NCBI RefSeq assembly: GCF_009746125.1
Contig: NZ_CP041352.1
Span: 2,030,436 to 2,094,435 of the forward strand
Reading direction: 5' to 3'
DNA: 64,000 bases
DNA from: Casimicrobium huifangae
GTDB lineage: Bacteria; Pseudomonadota; Gammaproteobacteria; Burkholderiales; Casimicrobiaceae
Part shown: positions 29,400 to 38,723 of the stretch, in pieces
Layout of the letters: the number at the start of each line of letters is the position of its first letter
Numbering within the stretch: position 1 is the first letter of the stretch
Translations under genes and position numbers: made by a program
Notes under the pieces: model-generated
Databases searched by the model: none
Seen by the model: the letters and a program-made list of their open reading frames with translations, nothing else
Told to the model about the DNA's origin: nothing

Positions 29400-30686
29400 C
29401 TATTTGCTCAAGAGCAATTGCGGTAGCCACAGTGACAGTGCCGGCACGTAAGTGACCAGCGCCAGCACCAGCAGTAGTGCACCAAAGAATGGCAATAGCG
29501 CCTTCACCAGTGCTTCGATCGAAATTTTGCCGACGGCGCTGCCAACGAACAGCAGGCCGCCCACTGGTGGCGTCAGCAGGCCGATCGACAGATTTACCAT
29601 CATGATCATGCCGAAGTGCACCGGATCGACGCCAATGGACTTCACAACTGGCATCAGGATCGGCGTCAGGATCAGGATCAGCGGCGCCATGTCCATCATG
29701 GTGCCGAGAATCAGCATCATGATGTTCATGCACATCAGCAGCACGTAGCGATCCGTCGACAGCGTCGAGAACATCGTGGTGATCTGCTGCGGTAGTTGCA
29801 TCAGCGTCATGATGTAACCAAAGGCGGCAGCAAAGCCGATCAGGATCATCACGATGGTGACGGTTTTCACCGTGCGATGTACGAGTTTTGGCAGGTCGCG
29901 CCACTTGTAGTCGCGATAGATGAACATGGTGACAAAGAATGCCCACAGCACGGCAATTGCCGCCGATTCGGTGGCGGTGAAAATGCCGGAGAGGATGCCG
30001 CCGAGGATGATGACCATCGTCATCAGCCCCCACAGCGCATCGATGCAAATCTTGATGGCCTGTTTGAACGGGATGACTTCGCCCTTCGGGAAATTGCGCT
30101 TGTGGGCGGTGTAGAGACACAGCACCACCAGCGTAAGCCCAAGCAGCAGGCCCGGCAGCACGCCGGCGATGAATAGCGCCGAGATTGACACCGTGCCGCC
30201 AGCCGCCAGCGAATAGATTACGGCGTTATGACTGGGCGGAATCAGGATGGCTTGCACTGAGCCGCTGACGGTGACCGCCGTCGAGAAGTCACGCGGGTAG
30301 CCCTTCTTCTCCATCTCGGGGATCAATACCGAGCCGATCGAAGCGGTGTCTGCCACCGACGAGCCGGAGATCGCGCCGAAGAAGGTTGAGGCGAGGATAT
30401 TCACCAGCGACAAACCGCCGCGGATGAAGCCGACCAGCACGCTGGCGAAGTTCACCAGCCGTCGCGACATGCCGCCCTCGGCCATGATGGCGCCGGCCAG
30501 CACGAAGAACGGGATGGCCAGCAGCGAGAATTTGTTGACGCCAGCGGCGATCTGGATCATCACCGCGTCGATCGGAATGTCGATCCACCAGGCGCCAATG
30601 ATGGCCGCTGCGCCCAGCGCATAGGCAACCGGCACGCCAAGGATCATGAGCACGGCAAAGCTGCCGAGCAGCACCAGCGCGTCCAT
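29400..30686 (-). CDS. dctM: TRAP transporter large permease (DctM family)
   Basis: A 428-residue protein with about 12 membrane segments. Family features include NKFSLLAIPFFVLAGAIMAEGG, FFGAISGSSVADTASIGSVLIPEM and the late NLSIGLLTPPVGGLLFVG. It is the sodium-driven translocation subunit. Its ATG overlaps the stop of dctQ by one base. The gene closes the uronate operon udh-lactonase-dctP-dctQ-dctM, so a hexuronate or related sugar acid is the probable substrate. The frame is open upstream into dctQ, but that part is not family sequence. Confidence 0.93.
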   Translation of the reverse strand: MDALVLLGSFAVLMILGVPVAYALGAAAIIGAWWIDIPIDAVMIQIAAGVNKFSLLAIPFFVLAGAIMAEGGMSRRLVNFASVLVGFIRGGLSLVNILASTFFGAISGSSVADTASIGSVLIPEMEKKGYPRDFSTAVTVSGSVQAILIPPSHNAVIYSLAAGGTVSISALFIAGVLPGLLLGLTLVVLCLYTAHKRNFPKGEVIPFKQAIKICIDALWGLMTMVIILGGILSGIFTATESAAIAVLWAFFVTMFIYRDYKWRDLPKLVHRTVKTVTIVMILIGFAAAFGYIMTLMQLPQQITTMFSTLSTDRYVLLMCMNIMMLILGTMMDMAPLILILTPILMPVVKSIGVDPVHFGMIMMVNLSIGLLTPPVGGLLFVGSAVGKISIEALVKALLPFFGALLLVLALVTYVPALSLWLPQLLLSK

Positions 30687-31216
30687 CAGTTCGCTCCTTC
30701 GCCGTGGTCGATATCGTGATCGAAGCGCACGATGGCGCGATTGTTTTGCGGGCCGTAGGTCATGTGTTCGAGAACGAATAGCAGGGTGAACAGGCCACCA
30801 ACCGGGACTGGCAGGTAGCTGAAGCCAACTGGCATCCAAGGTAGCTCAGCGATGCTTTGCCCCCAGGTTTCCATGCAGAGCTTGGCGCCGTACACCACCA
30901 TGAAAACCGCCAGCGACAGCATCACGACATGCACCACCAGTGCGGCGAAGCGTTGCAGGCCTGCCGGCAGGCGGTCAGTGACCATCGCCACGGCGATGTG
31001 CGAGCCAGCACGATAGCTTGCGGCCGCGCCGATGAAGGTGAACACCACCATCAGCAGGATCGAAATTGGCTCCGGCCACTGCGAGCCGCTGCCCAGTACG
31101 TAGCGGGCAAAAATGCCCCACGGAATGATCAGCGACATGAAAAAAATGGCTGCACCGGCGAGCCAGATGCAGATGTTGTAGAGCGCGTCCATCGCGCCCA
31201 AGATTGGTTCCCTCAC
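30686..31216 (-). CDS. dctQ: TRAP transporter small permease (DctQ family)
   Basis: A 176-residue protein with four membrane helices (about residues 13-33, 47-66, 87-108 and 130-150), as in DctQ. The first helix is followed by IPWGIFARYVLGSGSQWPEPIS, matching the conserved W.E pattern of the family. The GTG at 31216 has GGGAGG just upstream; an ATG 8 codons downstream (31192) lacks a comparable site. It pairs with DctM to form the membrane part of the transporter. Confidence 0.85.
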   Translation of the reverse strand: MREPILGAMDALYNICIWLAGAAIFFMSLIIPWGIFARYVLGSGSQWPEPISILLMVVFTFIGAAASYRAGSHIAVAMVTDRLPAGLQRFAALVVHVVMLSLAVFMVVYGAKLCMETWGQSIAELPWMPVGFSYLPVPVGGLFTLLFVLEHMTYGPQNNRAIVRFDHDIDHGEGAN

Positions 31217-31347
31217 CGGTGCCTCCCGTTTCACCTTTTGTGACGTGGCAGCTGCGGCGCTGCGCAAGCTTCGCCGTCTACTGTCACGATGCGGTCGTGG
31301 CCAGCGGCTGCCGGTGATGGCAACCGCCGTACCACGCAGCGTCTGCC

Positions 31348-32325
31348 TTACTTGACGTCGGCGACGCGCTTCATCAGATCGGCGAGCTGGGCGCCGTACT
31401 TGGCGCGCACCGGAGCGGTGGCGTCATAGAAGGGTTTCTGGTCGACACTGACGAACTCGATGCCAGAGGCCTTGAGCTTGCCGGTGTATTCGGCGACGCT
31501 CTTGTCCCACAGCGCGCGCTGCTCCATCTGCGCTTCGCGCGAGAGCTTCTTGACCAGAGCTTTGTCGGCATCCGAGAGCTTGTCCCAGGTCACCTTGGAC
31601 ATCACAAAGATTTCCGGGATGATCAGGTGGTTGGTCTGGGCGTAGTACTTGGTGCCCGTTGTGTAGTGATTGGACGTGAAGTAGCTCGGAGCGTTGTTCT
31701 CGGCGCCATCGATCACGCCGGTTTGCAATGCGCTGAAGACTTCTCCGTAGGCCATCGAAATGCCATTGCCGCCCATGGCGTTCATGGTGTCGACGAACAG
31801 CGGGTTGCCCATCATGCGCACCTTTACGCCCTTCAGGTCAGCCGGGCTGGTGACCTTCTTCTTGGTGTAGAGGCTGCGCGAACCGCCATCCATCCAGCCG
31901 AGTGCGACCAGTTTGGCCGGGCTGCTGGTGACTTTGGCCAGCAGCTCGTCGCCTACCGGACCATCGATCACCTTGCGCATATGCGCTTCGTCGCGGAACA
32001 CGAACGGCATGTTGAACACGTTCACTTCGGGAACGATTGGGCCGATCACGCCGAGCGAAATGCGCGCCATCTGGATTGCACCCAGTTGCACCTGCTCAAC
32101 GGCTTCTTTCTCCTGACCAAGTACCGCACCCGGGAACATCTGGATCTTGATGCGACCGTTGGTGGCGGCCTCAAGCTTCTTGCCCATGTTGTCGATGGCG
32201 GCAACCGTCGGATAACCGGCCGGATGCGTGTCATGGGACTTGATCACGATGTTTTGCGCTTGCACGGCAAACGACAGCGCGCCACACAGGGTCGCAGCAG
32301 CGAGAGCTTTTAGCTGGAATTTCAC
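31348..32325 (-). CDS. dctP: TRAP transporter substrate-binding protein (DctP family)
   Basis: A 325-residue periplasmic protein with a signal peptide cut after AVQAQ (about residue 24). The DctP pattern is clear: AVEQVQLGAIQMARIS, MPFVFRDEAHMRKV, the ligand-carboxylate Arg in LKGVKVRMMGNP, and GVIDGAENN. The GTG start follows a perfect AAGGAGG (32331-32337 on the other strand). Given udh and the lactonase in the same operon, galacturonate, glucuronate or an aldarate is the likely ligand. It shares a membrane pair with, possibly, the orphan DctP at 48247. Confidence 0.92.
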   Translation of the reverse strand: MKFQLKALAAATLCGALSFAVQAQNIVIKSHDTHPAGYPTVAAIDNMGKKLEAATNGRIKIQMFPGAVLGQEKEAVEQVQLGAIQMARISLGVIGPIVPEVNVFNMPFVFRDEAHMRKVIDGPVGDELLAKVTSSPAKLVALGWMDGGSRSLYTKKKVTSPADLKGVKVRMMGNPLFVDTMNAMGGNGISMAYGEVFSALQTGVIDGAENNAPSYFTSNHYTTGTKYYAQTNHLIIPEIFVMSKVTWDKLSDADKALVKKLSREAQMEQRALWDKSVAEYTGKLKASGIEFVSVDQKPFYDATAPVRAKYGAQLADLMKRVADVK

Positions 32326-32388
32326 AGGAACCTCCTTGTTTGATAACACTGGAACACAGACACAGGGTTGGATAGGCGAGCGGGTGGG

Positions 32389-33279
32389 TCAGGTCAGCCG
32401 AACCTTTGGCTCAGGCAGCCCTTGCACACCTGGCCGCAGGGCGAACACACCGCCTGCCAGCGGTTGATCGGAAAGATCAACGCCGCCGGGGCGGATCGAG
32501 GTGACGAACAGGGTATCAAGGTTTTCCCCACCAAACGCGCACATCGCCGGCTTTTTCACCGGGACAGCGAACGAGCGGTCGAGTTTGCCGTCGGGGGTGT
32601 AGCGATGAACGAAGCCGGCATCGTTGCCGCAAATCCAGTAGCAGCCGTCAGCGTCCACTGCGGCGCCATCGGGGCGGCCGGCCATCGTGCCGCCGGCGAT
32701 GAAAACCCGGCGGTTGGCCGGGGTGCCGGTTGCAACGTCGTAGTCGTATGCCCAGACGGTGGTTACCGTGGGATGTGAATCGGAGAGGTACATGGTGCGG
32801 CCGTCGGGGCTGAACGCCATGCCGTTGGGCACGATCAGCTGATCAACGAGGGCACGCTGATTGCCGTTTGCGTCGAAGCTGCTGACGACGCCGACTGTTT
32901 TCGCCGCCGCCATGTCGAGGAACATGGTGCCCGCAAGAAAGCGGCCCTGACGATCGCAACGACCGTCGTTGAAACGCATGCCAGGCTCGGCATGGCGAGC
33001 CGCAGCGAGCAGTTCGGTGTTAACGCTACCATCGTCAGCGAGCGTTGCCATGAAAACGCCACTTTCCATCGCTGCCAGCCAGCGCCGTCCATCAATGTGG
33101 GCGATGCAGCCAGCCATTTCCGGCAACGACCAGGCGCGTACCGCGCCGCTACGGCTGTTCCAGCACAGGATCGCCTTGGCTGGAATGTCCACCCAATACA
33201 GCGATGCCTCGTCGGCACGCCACACCGGGCTTTCGCCGACGCCATGCTTGCCGTCAAAAATCAGCTCAGCAACAGCCAT
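32389..33279 (-). CDS. SMP-30/gluconolactonase family lactonase (aldarolactonase)
   Basis: A 296-residue six-bladed beta-propeller lactonase. Metal-ligand motifs are GESPVW (Glu 16), the Asn in MRFNDGRCD near residue 103, VPNGMAFSPDG near residue 150 and RPDGAAVDADG near residue 202. No signal peptide, so cytoplasmic. It lies 3 bases after udh. Uronate dehydrogenase releases an aldaric-acid lactone, and this enzyme would open it to galactarate or glucarate. The family covers many sugar lactones, so the substrate is inferred from the operon. Confidence 0.88.
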   Translation of the reverse strand: MAVAELIFDGKHGVGESPVWRADEASLYWVDIPAKAILCWNSRSGAVRAWSLPEMAGCIAHIDGRRWLAAMESGVFMATLADDGSVNTELLAAARHAEPGMRFNDGRCDRQGRFLAGTMFLDMAAAKTVGVVSSFDANGNQRALVDQLIVPNGMAFSPDGRTMYLSDSHPTVTTVWAYDYDVATGTPANRRVFIAGGTMAGRPDGAAVDADGCYWICGNDAGFVHRYTPDGKLDRSFAVPVKKPAMCAFGGENLDTLFVTSIRPGGVDLSDQPLAGGVFALRPGVQGLPEPKVRLT

Positions 33280-33282
33280 GAA

Positions 33283-34092
33283 TCAGGCCGGCGGGTAGGG
33301 GCCAAACTTGACGAACTGCCCGCCCTGATACATCGCAGCAGGGTCGTCGGCAGGCAGACGCGGCACGTTGGCTTCCACTTCGGCGCGGAACGGGTCCGAC
33401 GAGTCTTTCGGCGTCCAGCCGAGATGCGTCGCCAGCCGGTTGTCCCACCACGACGGTTTGTTGTCGGATGCCGCGTAAACAACCGTATGGCCGACGTTGG
33501 GAGTGAAGATTGCGCAGCGAATGAGTTCGGTCAGATCGTCATAGCTGAGCCAGGTGCTCAGCATGCGATGGTCCAGCGCCTTCGGGAACGACGAGCCGAT
33601 ACGCATGCACACGGTCTCGACGCCATAGCGGTCGTAATAAAAGCGCGACAGCAGTTCACCAAACGCCTTGCTGACGCCGTAGTTGCCGTCTGGCCGCATC
33701 GGCGCGGTGGCATCAAGACGGTCGGTCTGCTTATGAAAGCCGACGACGTGGTTGGAGCTGGCGAACACCACGCGCTTCACGCCTTTCTGGCGTACACCTT
33801 CATAGAGGTTGTAGGCCCCGCGGATATTGGCGTTCAGGATCGGTTCGAACGGGCCGTCGATCGACATGCCACCGAGATGCACCACCGCATCGACTCCATC
33901 GAGTAGCGCCAGCATGGCGTCGTAGTTGCCGAGATCGCAGCGGACAGCTTCCTCGTGTGCGGCGGTGGCGCCGAGGTCGGCGACGTCGGAGACGCGGACG
34001 ATTTGCGCGAACTGATTCAGGCGCGGGCGAAGCGCCTTGCCCAAACCGCCTGCGGCCCCAGTCAGTAGCAACCTGTTGATTTTTTGTGACAT
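33283..34092 (-). CDS. udh: uronate dehydrogenase
   Basis: A 269-residue NAD-dependent extended SDR, the size of known uronate dehydrogenases (265-268). GAAGGLG (residues 12-18) binds NAD, Ser 112-113 in ASSNHVVGFH and Tyr 138/Lys 142 in NYGVSK form the catalytic set, and RIGSSFPKALDHRMLSTWLS is characteristic for Udh. It oxidises D-galacturonate or D-glucuronate to the aldarolactone. It is the first gene of the TRAP operon; a GntR-type site lies 30 bases upstream of its start and a LacI-type site about 125 bases upstream. Confidence 0.9.
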   Translation of the reverse strand: MSQKINRLLLTGAAGGLGKALRPRLNQFAQIVRVSDVADLGATAAHEEAVRCDLGNYDAMLALLDGVDAVVHLGGMSIDGPFEPILNANIRGAYNLYEGVRQKGVKRVVFASSNHVVGFHKQTDRLDATAPMRPDGNYGVSKAFGELLSRFYYDRYGVETVCMRIGSSFPKALDHRMLSTWLSYDDLTELIRCAIFTPNVGHTVVYAASDNKPSWWDNRLATHLGWTPKDSSDPFRAEVEANVPRLPADDPAAMYQGGQFVKFGPYPPA

Positions 34093-34121
34093 TTCAGATG
34101 TGGCAGGAAAGAGAGCGGAAT

Positions 34122-34140
34122 TTATAAGACATCATACAAC
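34122..34140. promoter_or_regulatory. GntR-type operator, site 1 (udh-TRAP operon)
   Basis: Read toward udh, the sequence is TTGTATGATGTCTTATAA. The core GAYRTC with TGTAT before it and TTAT after it recurs at four other pectin/uronate promoters (35476, 40919, 48115, 49324). It is 30 bases from the udh ATG, where a repressor would overlap the promoter. Confidence 0.65.
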
Positions 34141-34216
34141 AGGCTAGTGCGTACCAATCAGTAATCTGGTGTCCAGCGGAGGGCCGATCGGTGCCGGTAC
34201 CCGCCGTCGCGGCTTG

Positions 34217-34234
34217 AATGGTAGCGCTAACATG
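34217..34234. promoter_or_regulatory. LacI-type operator upstream of the udh operon
   Basis: AATGGTAGCGCTAACATG is an almost perfect palindrome around the central GCGC, as LacI/GntR(gluconate)-type repressors recognise. Similar sites lie in front of the LacI-family gene itself (50547) and the IlvD/Edd dehydratase (51727). Confidence 0.65.
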
Positions 34235-34542
34235 CAATGTAGTCGTTTCCGCAAAGCGAGTCAAATACTGCTGACGGCCATCGCCGAAACGCGATCGGAA
34301 AAGCTGCGGTGACGTGAGCGCAAGCGCCGGGGTAGGGTCTCGCGGCGGTGAGGGACCGTCGCCAAATCCAGCGCGCGCCGCCGTCTGGCATGTCGCCAGA
34401 TGTTTGCAAAACCGTCCGTGCACTGGCGTTTGCACTGCCAATACAATGCGTCCAGCATCCTGTCGCCCTGCTGCAAGTCGTTTCACCAGGCTGTGCGGGC
34501 GAAGTATGATGTCGAACAAACAGAAGAGTGCACAATCCGCCG

Positions 34543-35277
34543 ATGAACAAACCGACCGCACCACGTACGCCGCGCAAGAGCCGCAGCCTAGCCGTTGACC
34601 TGGTTGAGACGCTGCAATCCCGCATCAAGGATGGCACCTACGCGCCCGGCATGCGGATGCCGACGGAGGCGGAGATCATGGCGGAGCATGGTGTCAGCCG
34701 GACGGTGGTACGGGAAGCCATTTCCCGCTTGCAGCAGGCGCGTCTGGTGGTTACCCAGCACGGTATTGGCAGCTTTGTCAGTGAGGCGTTGCCGGAGGAG
34801 CCGGGTTTCCGCATTGACCCTGTTGATGTGGAAACGGTCGTGGACCTGGTTAACGTGCTTGAGCTGCGGGTGAGTCTGGAGACCGAATCGGCGGGTCTGG
34901 CGGCGTCACGTCGCAATCTGCGTCAACTGGGTGAAATGCAGGCGGCGGTGAATGAGTTTGCCGCCTGTGCGGCCGAGGGCAAGGACACCATCGAGGCTGA
35001 CTTCCGCTTCCATCTGGCCATCGCCGAGGCAACACAGAACCCGCACTTTTTCGATCTCATGCGCCACCTGGGTACCACGGTAATCCCGCGAGCCCGCGTG
35101 AACTCGCCGCAACTGGCCAAGGAAGAGAAGAGCGCCTACCTCGAGCGCGTCAACCGTGAGCACAAGATGATCTTTGACGCCATTGAGCGCCAGGATTCAG
35201 ACTCGGCGCGGGCAGCGATGCGTGTCCACCTGACCAACAGCCGCGAACGCCTGCGCCGCGTGACCGAAGAGTCCTGA
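34543..35277 (+). CDS. GntR-family transcriptional regulator, FadR (FCD) subfamily
   Basis: A 244-residue regulator. Residues ~12-80 are a winged helix-turn-helix (GMRMPTEAEIMAEHGVSRTVVREAISRLQQARLVVTQHGIGSFV) and residues ~100-225 an FCD ligand domain with DFRFHLAIAEATQNPHF and a metal-binding His near HLTNSRERL. FCD regulators sense small carboxylates, here probably a uronate or its oxidation product. It sits between the udh-TRAP operon and the TonB receptor gene, with a similar candidate operator on each side, which makes it the best candidate regulator of the pectin genes. The start could also be GTG 34528. Confidence 0.88.
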   Translation: MNKPTAPRTPRKSRSLAVDLVETLQSRIKDGTYAPGMRMPTEAEIMAEHGVSRTVVREAISRLQQARLVVTQHGIGSFVSEALPEEPGFRIDPVDVETVVDLVNVLELRVSLETESAGLAASRRNLRQLGEMQAAVNEFAACAAEGKDTIEADFRFHLAIAEATQNPHFFDLMRHLGTTVIPRARVNSPQLAKEEKSAYLERVNREHKMIFDAIERQDSDSARAAMRVHLTNSRERLRRVTEES

Positions 35278-35649
35278 CCGTACAGGATCGGGCCGCTGCC
35301 CTGGCGGTCGTATAAGTCCCCTCTGGAACCAGGTCGGCTGAACGGCGGATTGCCTTGGTCCGCGTGCCCTCGTGCCCGCAACTTTTTTTCGCTATCGCGG
35401 TAGGGCACCGTGTTTGTCATTTTTTTGGCACGGGCTTGTGCCCCATCACTGACTGATTTCTCAACAGATGTCAGATGTATGATGTCTATGCTATAGTTTC
35501 CGCAAGATGAGTGGACGCAGCGGTTTTTTTTTGCTGTGGCGCGTCTCAAGCGCGCCGCAGTGAAGGCTGAGTCAGGGCATTGGACAGACACCGACAGTGA
35601 TCGTACAAGTCGCTGGCGGTGGGGGATCAGCAACAAGGAGGAGAGATCA
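35278..35649 (+). other. leader and promoter region of the TonB receptor gene
   Basis: A 372-base gap on the plus strand. It holds a GCAC-GGGCTT-GTGC hairpin near 35428-35443, the GntR-type site at 35476-35496, and a nine-T run at about 35523-35532 after a GC-rich stretch. If transcription starts near the GntR site, the receptor mRNA has a leader of roughly 150 bases. No small gene with a ribosome binding site is apparent. Confidence 0.5.
35476..35496. promoter_or_regulatory. GntR-type operator, site 2 (TonB receptor gene)
   Basis: TGTATGATGTCTATGCTATAG matches site 1 exactly over TGTATGATGTCT. Another GATGTC half-site lies 7 bases upstream. It precedes the TonB-dependent receptor gene and follows the GntR gene. 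Confidence 0.65.
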
Positions 35650-38631
35650 GTGAAGCACGGCAAACCATTTCTTTTGTCGCCGGTAGCCATCGCGCTGCTG
35701 GCAGCCTGGGGACAGGCATCGGCGCAACAGCCGCCTGCTACCCCGGCCGCGCCCGCAGCACCGGCAGCGGCACCTGCAGCGGAGCAACCGAAGAGCAGCA
35801 ATGTCGTCGAGCAGGTGGTGGTGACCGGCTTCCGGGCCTCGCTCGAAAGCGCGATCAACAAGAAGCGCGAGGACAACGGCATCGTTGACGTAGTGAAGGC
35901 CGAAGACATCGCCAAGTTCCCGGACACCAATCTCGCCGAGTCGCTACAACGCGTGCCCGGGGTGGTGATCGCGCGTGACGCCGGCGAAGGCCGCAACATC
36001 ACTGTGCGCGGCCTCGGTTCGCAGTTCACCCGCGTTCGCATCAACGGGCTGGAGGCGCTGGCAACGACCGGCGGCACCGACAGTTCCGGCGGCAACAACC
36101 GCTCGCGTGGCTTCGACTTCAACGTGTTCGCCTCCGAGCTGTTCAACTCAATCACTGTCCGCAAGAGCTCCTCGGCAGACGTTGACGAGGGCTCACTGGG
36201 CGCCACGGTGGATCTGCAGTCTGGCCGTCCGTTCGACTACAAGGGACTGACCGCCGTTTTCTCCGCCAAGGAGCGTTACAACGACCTGTCCGGCACCACC
36301 GACCCGCGTGCCGCTTTCCTGCTGTCGAATACGTGGGTCGATGGCAAGGTAGGCGCCCTGATCTCCGGTGCCTATTCAAAGCGCCGCTTGTTTGAGGAAG
36401 GCTTCAGCTCGGTACGCTGGGACAACGGAGCGTCCTCAGGCGGCTGGTGTGCCCCGACCGGCACGACGGCCAATCCGAGCACCTCAACTGCGACCACCTG
36501 CGGCCCGGCGGCGCAGGGTGTTGCACGGCTCACCGGCAATGCCGATACCAACGCTGCCTATACCGCTGCCAGCGACGTCAACAACTTTCACCCGCGCCTG
36601 CCACGCTACGGCCGCCTCACGCACGATCAGGACCGCATCGGCCTGACCGGCGCGCTGCAGTTCCGGCCGCGTGAAGGCACGCTGATGACGCTCGACATGA
36701 TGTATTCCAAGCTCGATGCAACGCGGCAGGAAGACTATCTCGAGGCGATCTCCTTCAGCCGCACATTGTCACAAGGCGGCAAGCCGCAGACCAGTGTGGT
36801 CTCGACGGCCTATGCCGCCAACGGCGCGCTGCTGTATGGCGTCTACAACGGTGTCGATATCCGCTCCGAATCGCGCTACGACAAGCTGTCCACCGAGTTC
36901 ACGCAGCCCACCTTCACGCTGGAGCAAGACATCGGTGAGTCGATCAAGGTGACGGCCAAGGTGGGCCGCGCCGAGTCCCGCTTCCGCAACCCGATCCAGA
37001 CCACCACGACGCTTGATGCGTTGAACGTTAACGGCTATTCGATTGACTTCCGTGGCAACGATCGCCTGCCGCTGATCAAGTATCCGTTCGACGTCACCCA
37101 GGTGGGCGGGGCGCTGACGCTGGTCGGCGTGCCGGTTGCCGCTTCGGGCACGCAGCCCACGACGATCGCCAACACGACGTCCAGCGAGATCCGCATTCGC
37201 CCGCAAGGCACCACCAACCGCAACGACGTTGCCCAGTTGAATGTGGCGTGGGAGGCGGTGCCGGACAAGCTGACCATCAAGTTCGGCCCAGACTACAAGA
37301 AGTATCTGTTCGACACCTACGAGTTCCGTCGTGTCAACCAGAACGACACCATCTTCGCGCCACCGGCAGGCTCCAGCGTGGCCAGTCTGACGACGACGCT
37401 CAACGGCTTCGGTCGCGGCCTCAACCTGCCAGGCGGTACGCCGACTTCGTGGGTGATTCCGAATCTGAGCGCAATCACGCAGGCGTACAACATCTACTGC
37501 AACTGCATCATCAGCGGTCCGGCTGGTGGTCCCGGCGACTTCACGCTGTCGTCGATCACCAACGGCAATGCCCGCGGCAACAATCAGAGCGTCAGCGAGA
37601 CGGATACCGGCGGCTGGTTCATGGCTGACTTCTCGCACACGCTGTTCGGCCGCCCGGTGCGCGGCAACGCGGGCGCACGTTACGTTGAAACCAAGATGTC
37701 AGCGACCGGCTATCAGGCCGCCAGCGGCGGCACCCAGGTGACGGTGGACAACAAGTACAGCGATTTCCTGCCGTCCGCCAACATTGCGATGGACGTCACC
37801 CGGGACTTTGTCGTGCGCCTGGCTGCGGCGAAAGTCATGTCGCGTCCGCCGCTCGGCAGCGTCAGCCCCGGCGGCTCGATCAGTACCACGGGCACGTTGT
37901 CGATCTCGACCGGCAACCCGTTGTTGAAACCGTATCGCGCCAAGACCTTTGATGCGAGCTTCGAGTGGTACTTCAACAAGAACTCGATCGTGAGCCTGGG
38001 GCTGTTCCAGAAGAACATCAGCACCTACATCCAGAGCCTGCGCGTCAACGTGCCGTACAGCCAGACCGGCTTGCCGCGTTCGCTGTTGCCGGCCAACTTC
38101 ACCGGTGAAGAAGTGTTCCAGGTCACCACGCCGGTGAACACTGACGGTGGCAAGCTGACCGGTTTCGAACTGAACTACCAGCAGCCGCTGAGCTTCCTGC
38201 CGGGACGCTTGAAGCATCTCGGCGTGCTGGCGAACTACACCCAGGTACGTTCACGCATCGCCTATCTGGTGTCGCCCACGGGCAGCGCCACGATCACCGA
38301 CGACCTGCTGAACCTGTCGCCGAAGTCGTATAACGCTACCCTTTACTACGACGACGGCCGCTTCAGCGCGCGCGTTTCCGGCTCGTATCGCAGCGGTTAC
38401 CTGACCCGTGTTCCGGGCCAGAACAACAATGACGTTGAGGGCACCAACAAGTCGCTCAACGTTGATGCGTCGATCTCGTACAAATGGAGCCCGAAACTCG
38501 AGCTGACACTGGAAGGCGTGAACCTGACCAATCAGGCCAACGACCAGTTCATCAGCCGTGCGCGCAACAGCTCGGTGGCCTACACCGTGACCGGCCGCGA
38601 AGTGCTGGCGGGCTTCCGCTACAAGTTCTAG
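35650..38631 (+). CDS. TonB-dependent receptor, Caulobacter/Xanthomonas oligosaccharide type
   Basis: A 993-residue outer-membrane receptor. Signal peptide ends ASAQQ (about residue 26), then an Ala/Pro-rich linker and the plug start VVEQVVVTGFRASLESAINKK, which is the hallmark of the TonB-Xanth-Caul group. Plug motifs NLAESLQRVPGVVI, NITVRGLGSQFTRVRINGLE and a beta-barrel of about 22 strands follow, ending in the terminal Phe of AGFRYKF. Such receptors import plant-wall oligosaccharides. The GTG start has AAGGAGG at 35635-35641. Flanking genes point to pectin fragments as ligand. A GntR-type site lies upstream. Confidence 0.92.
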   Translation: MKHGKPFLLSPVAIALLAAWGQASAQQPPATPAAPAAPAAAPAAEQPKSSNVVEQVVVTGFRASLESAINKKREDNGIVDVVKAEDIAKFPDTNLAESLQRVPGVVIARDAGEGRNITVRGLGSQFTRVRINGLEALATTGGTDSSGGNNRSRGFDFNVFASELFNSITVRKSSSADVDEGSLGATVDLQSGRPFDYKGLTAVFSAKERYNDLSGTTDPRAAFLLSNTWVDGKVGALISGAYSKRRLFEEGFSSVRWDNGASSGGWCAPTGTTANPSTSTATTCGPAAQGVARLTGNADTNAAYTAASDVNNFHPRLPRYGRLTHDQDRIGLTGALQFRPREGTLMTLDMMYSKLDATRQEDYLEAISFSRTLSQGGKPQTSVVSTAYAANGALLYGVYNGVDIRSESRYDKLSTEFTQPTFTLEQDIGESIKVTAKVGRAESRFRNPIQTTTTLDALNVNGYSIDFRGNDRLPLIKYPFDVTQVGGALTLVGVPVAASGTQPTTIANTTSSEIRIRPQGTTNRNDVAQLNVAWEAVPDKLTIKFGPDYKKYLFDTYEFRRVNQNDTIFAPPAGSSVASLTTTLNGFGRGLNLPGGTPTSWVIPNLSAITQAYNIYCNCIISGPAGGPGDFTLSSITNGNARGNNQSVSETDTGGWFMADFSHTLFGRPVRGNAGARYVETKMSATGYQAASGGTQVTVDNKYSDFLPSANIAMDVTRDFVVRLAAAKVMSRPPLGSVSPGGSISTTGTLSISTGNPLLKPYRAKTFDASFEWYFNKNSIVSLGLFQKNISTYIQSLRVNVPYSQTGLPRSLLPANFTGEEVFQVTTPVNTDGGKLTGFELNYQQPLSFLPGRLKHLGVLANYTQVRSRIAYLVSPTGSATITDDLLNLSPKSYNATLYYDDGRFSARVSGSYRSGYLTRVPGQNNNDVEGTNKSLNVDASISYKWSPKLELTLEGVNLTNQANDQFISRARNSSVAYTVTGREVLAGFRYKF

Positions 38632-38645
38632 TCACCAGGCAACGA

Positions 38646-38710
38646 GTGGATGCTGCCCGCGCAGCATCCATCTGGCCGCGCCGGGCATCCACCCGTCGCG
38701 GCGTTTTTTT
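38646..38710 (+). terminator. double-hairpin terminator after the TonB receptor gene
   Basis: GGATGCTGC-CCG-GCAGCATCC-like pairing at 38646-38668 is followed by a second stem, GCCGCG..GGG facing CCC..CGCGGC (38675-38702), and then TTTTTTT (38704-38710). This is a good intrinsic terminator; the next gene starts 14 bases after the T run, so it would need its own promoter or read-through. Confidence 0.75.
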
Positions 38711-38723
38711 GGGGATTACAGGC

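Larger units (their letters stand above)
34093..34542. other. regulatory intergenic region between udh and the GntR gene
   Basis: This 450-base gap separates divergent genes. It contains the GntR-type site at 34122-34140 close to udh and the LacI-type palindrome at 34217-34234. The remainder (about 34240-34540) has scattered short open frames without ribosome binding sites or homology, and I see no gene or RNA in it. Confidence 0.6.

Noticed and set aside
34240-34540. Small protein-coding gene in the udh-GntR gap
   Set aside because: Open frames of 60-150 codons exist on both strands, but none has a ribosome binding site, a recognisable motif or a plausible composition.
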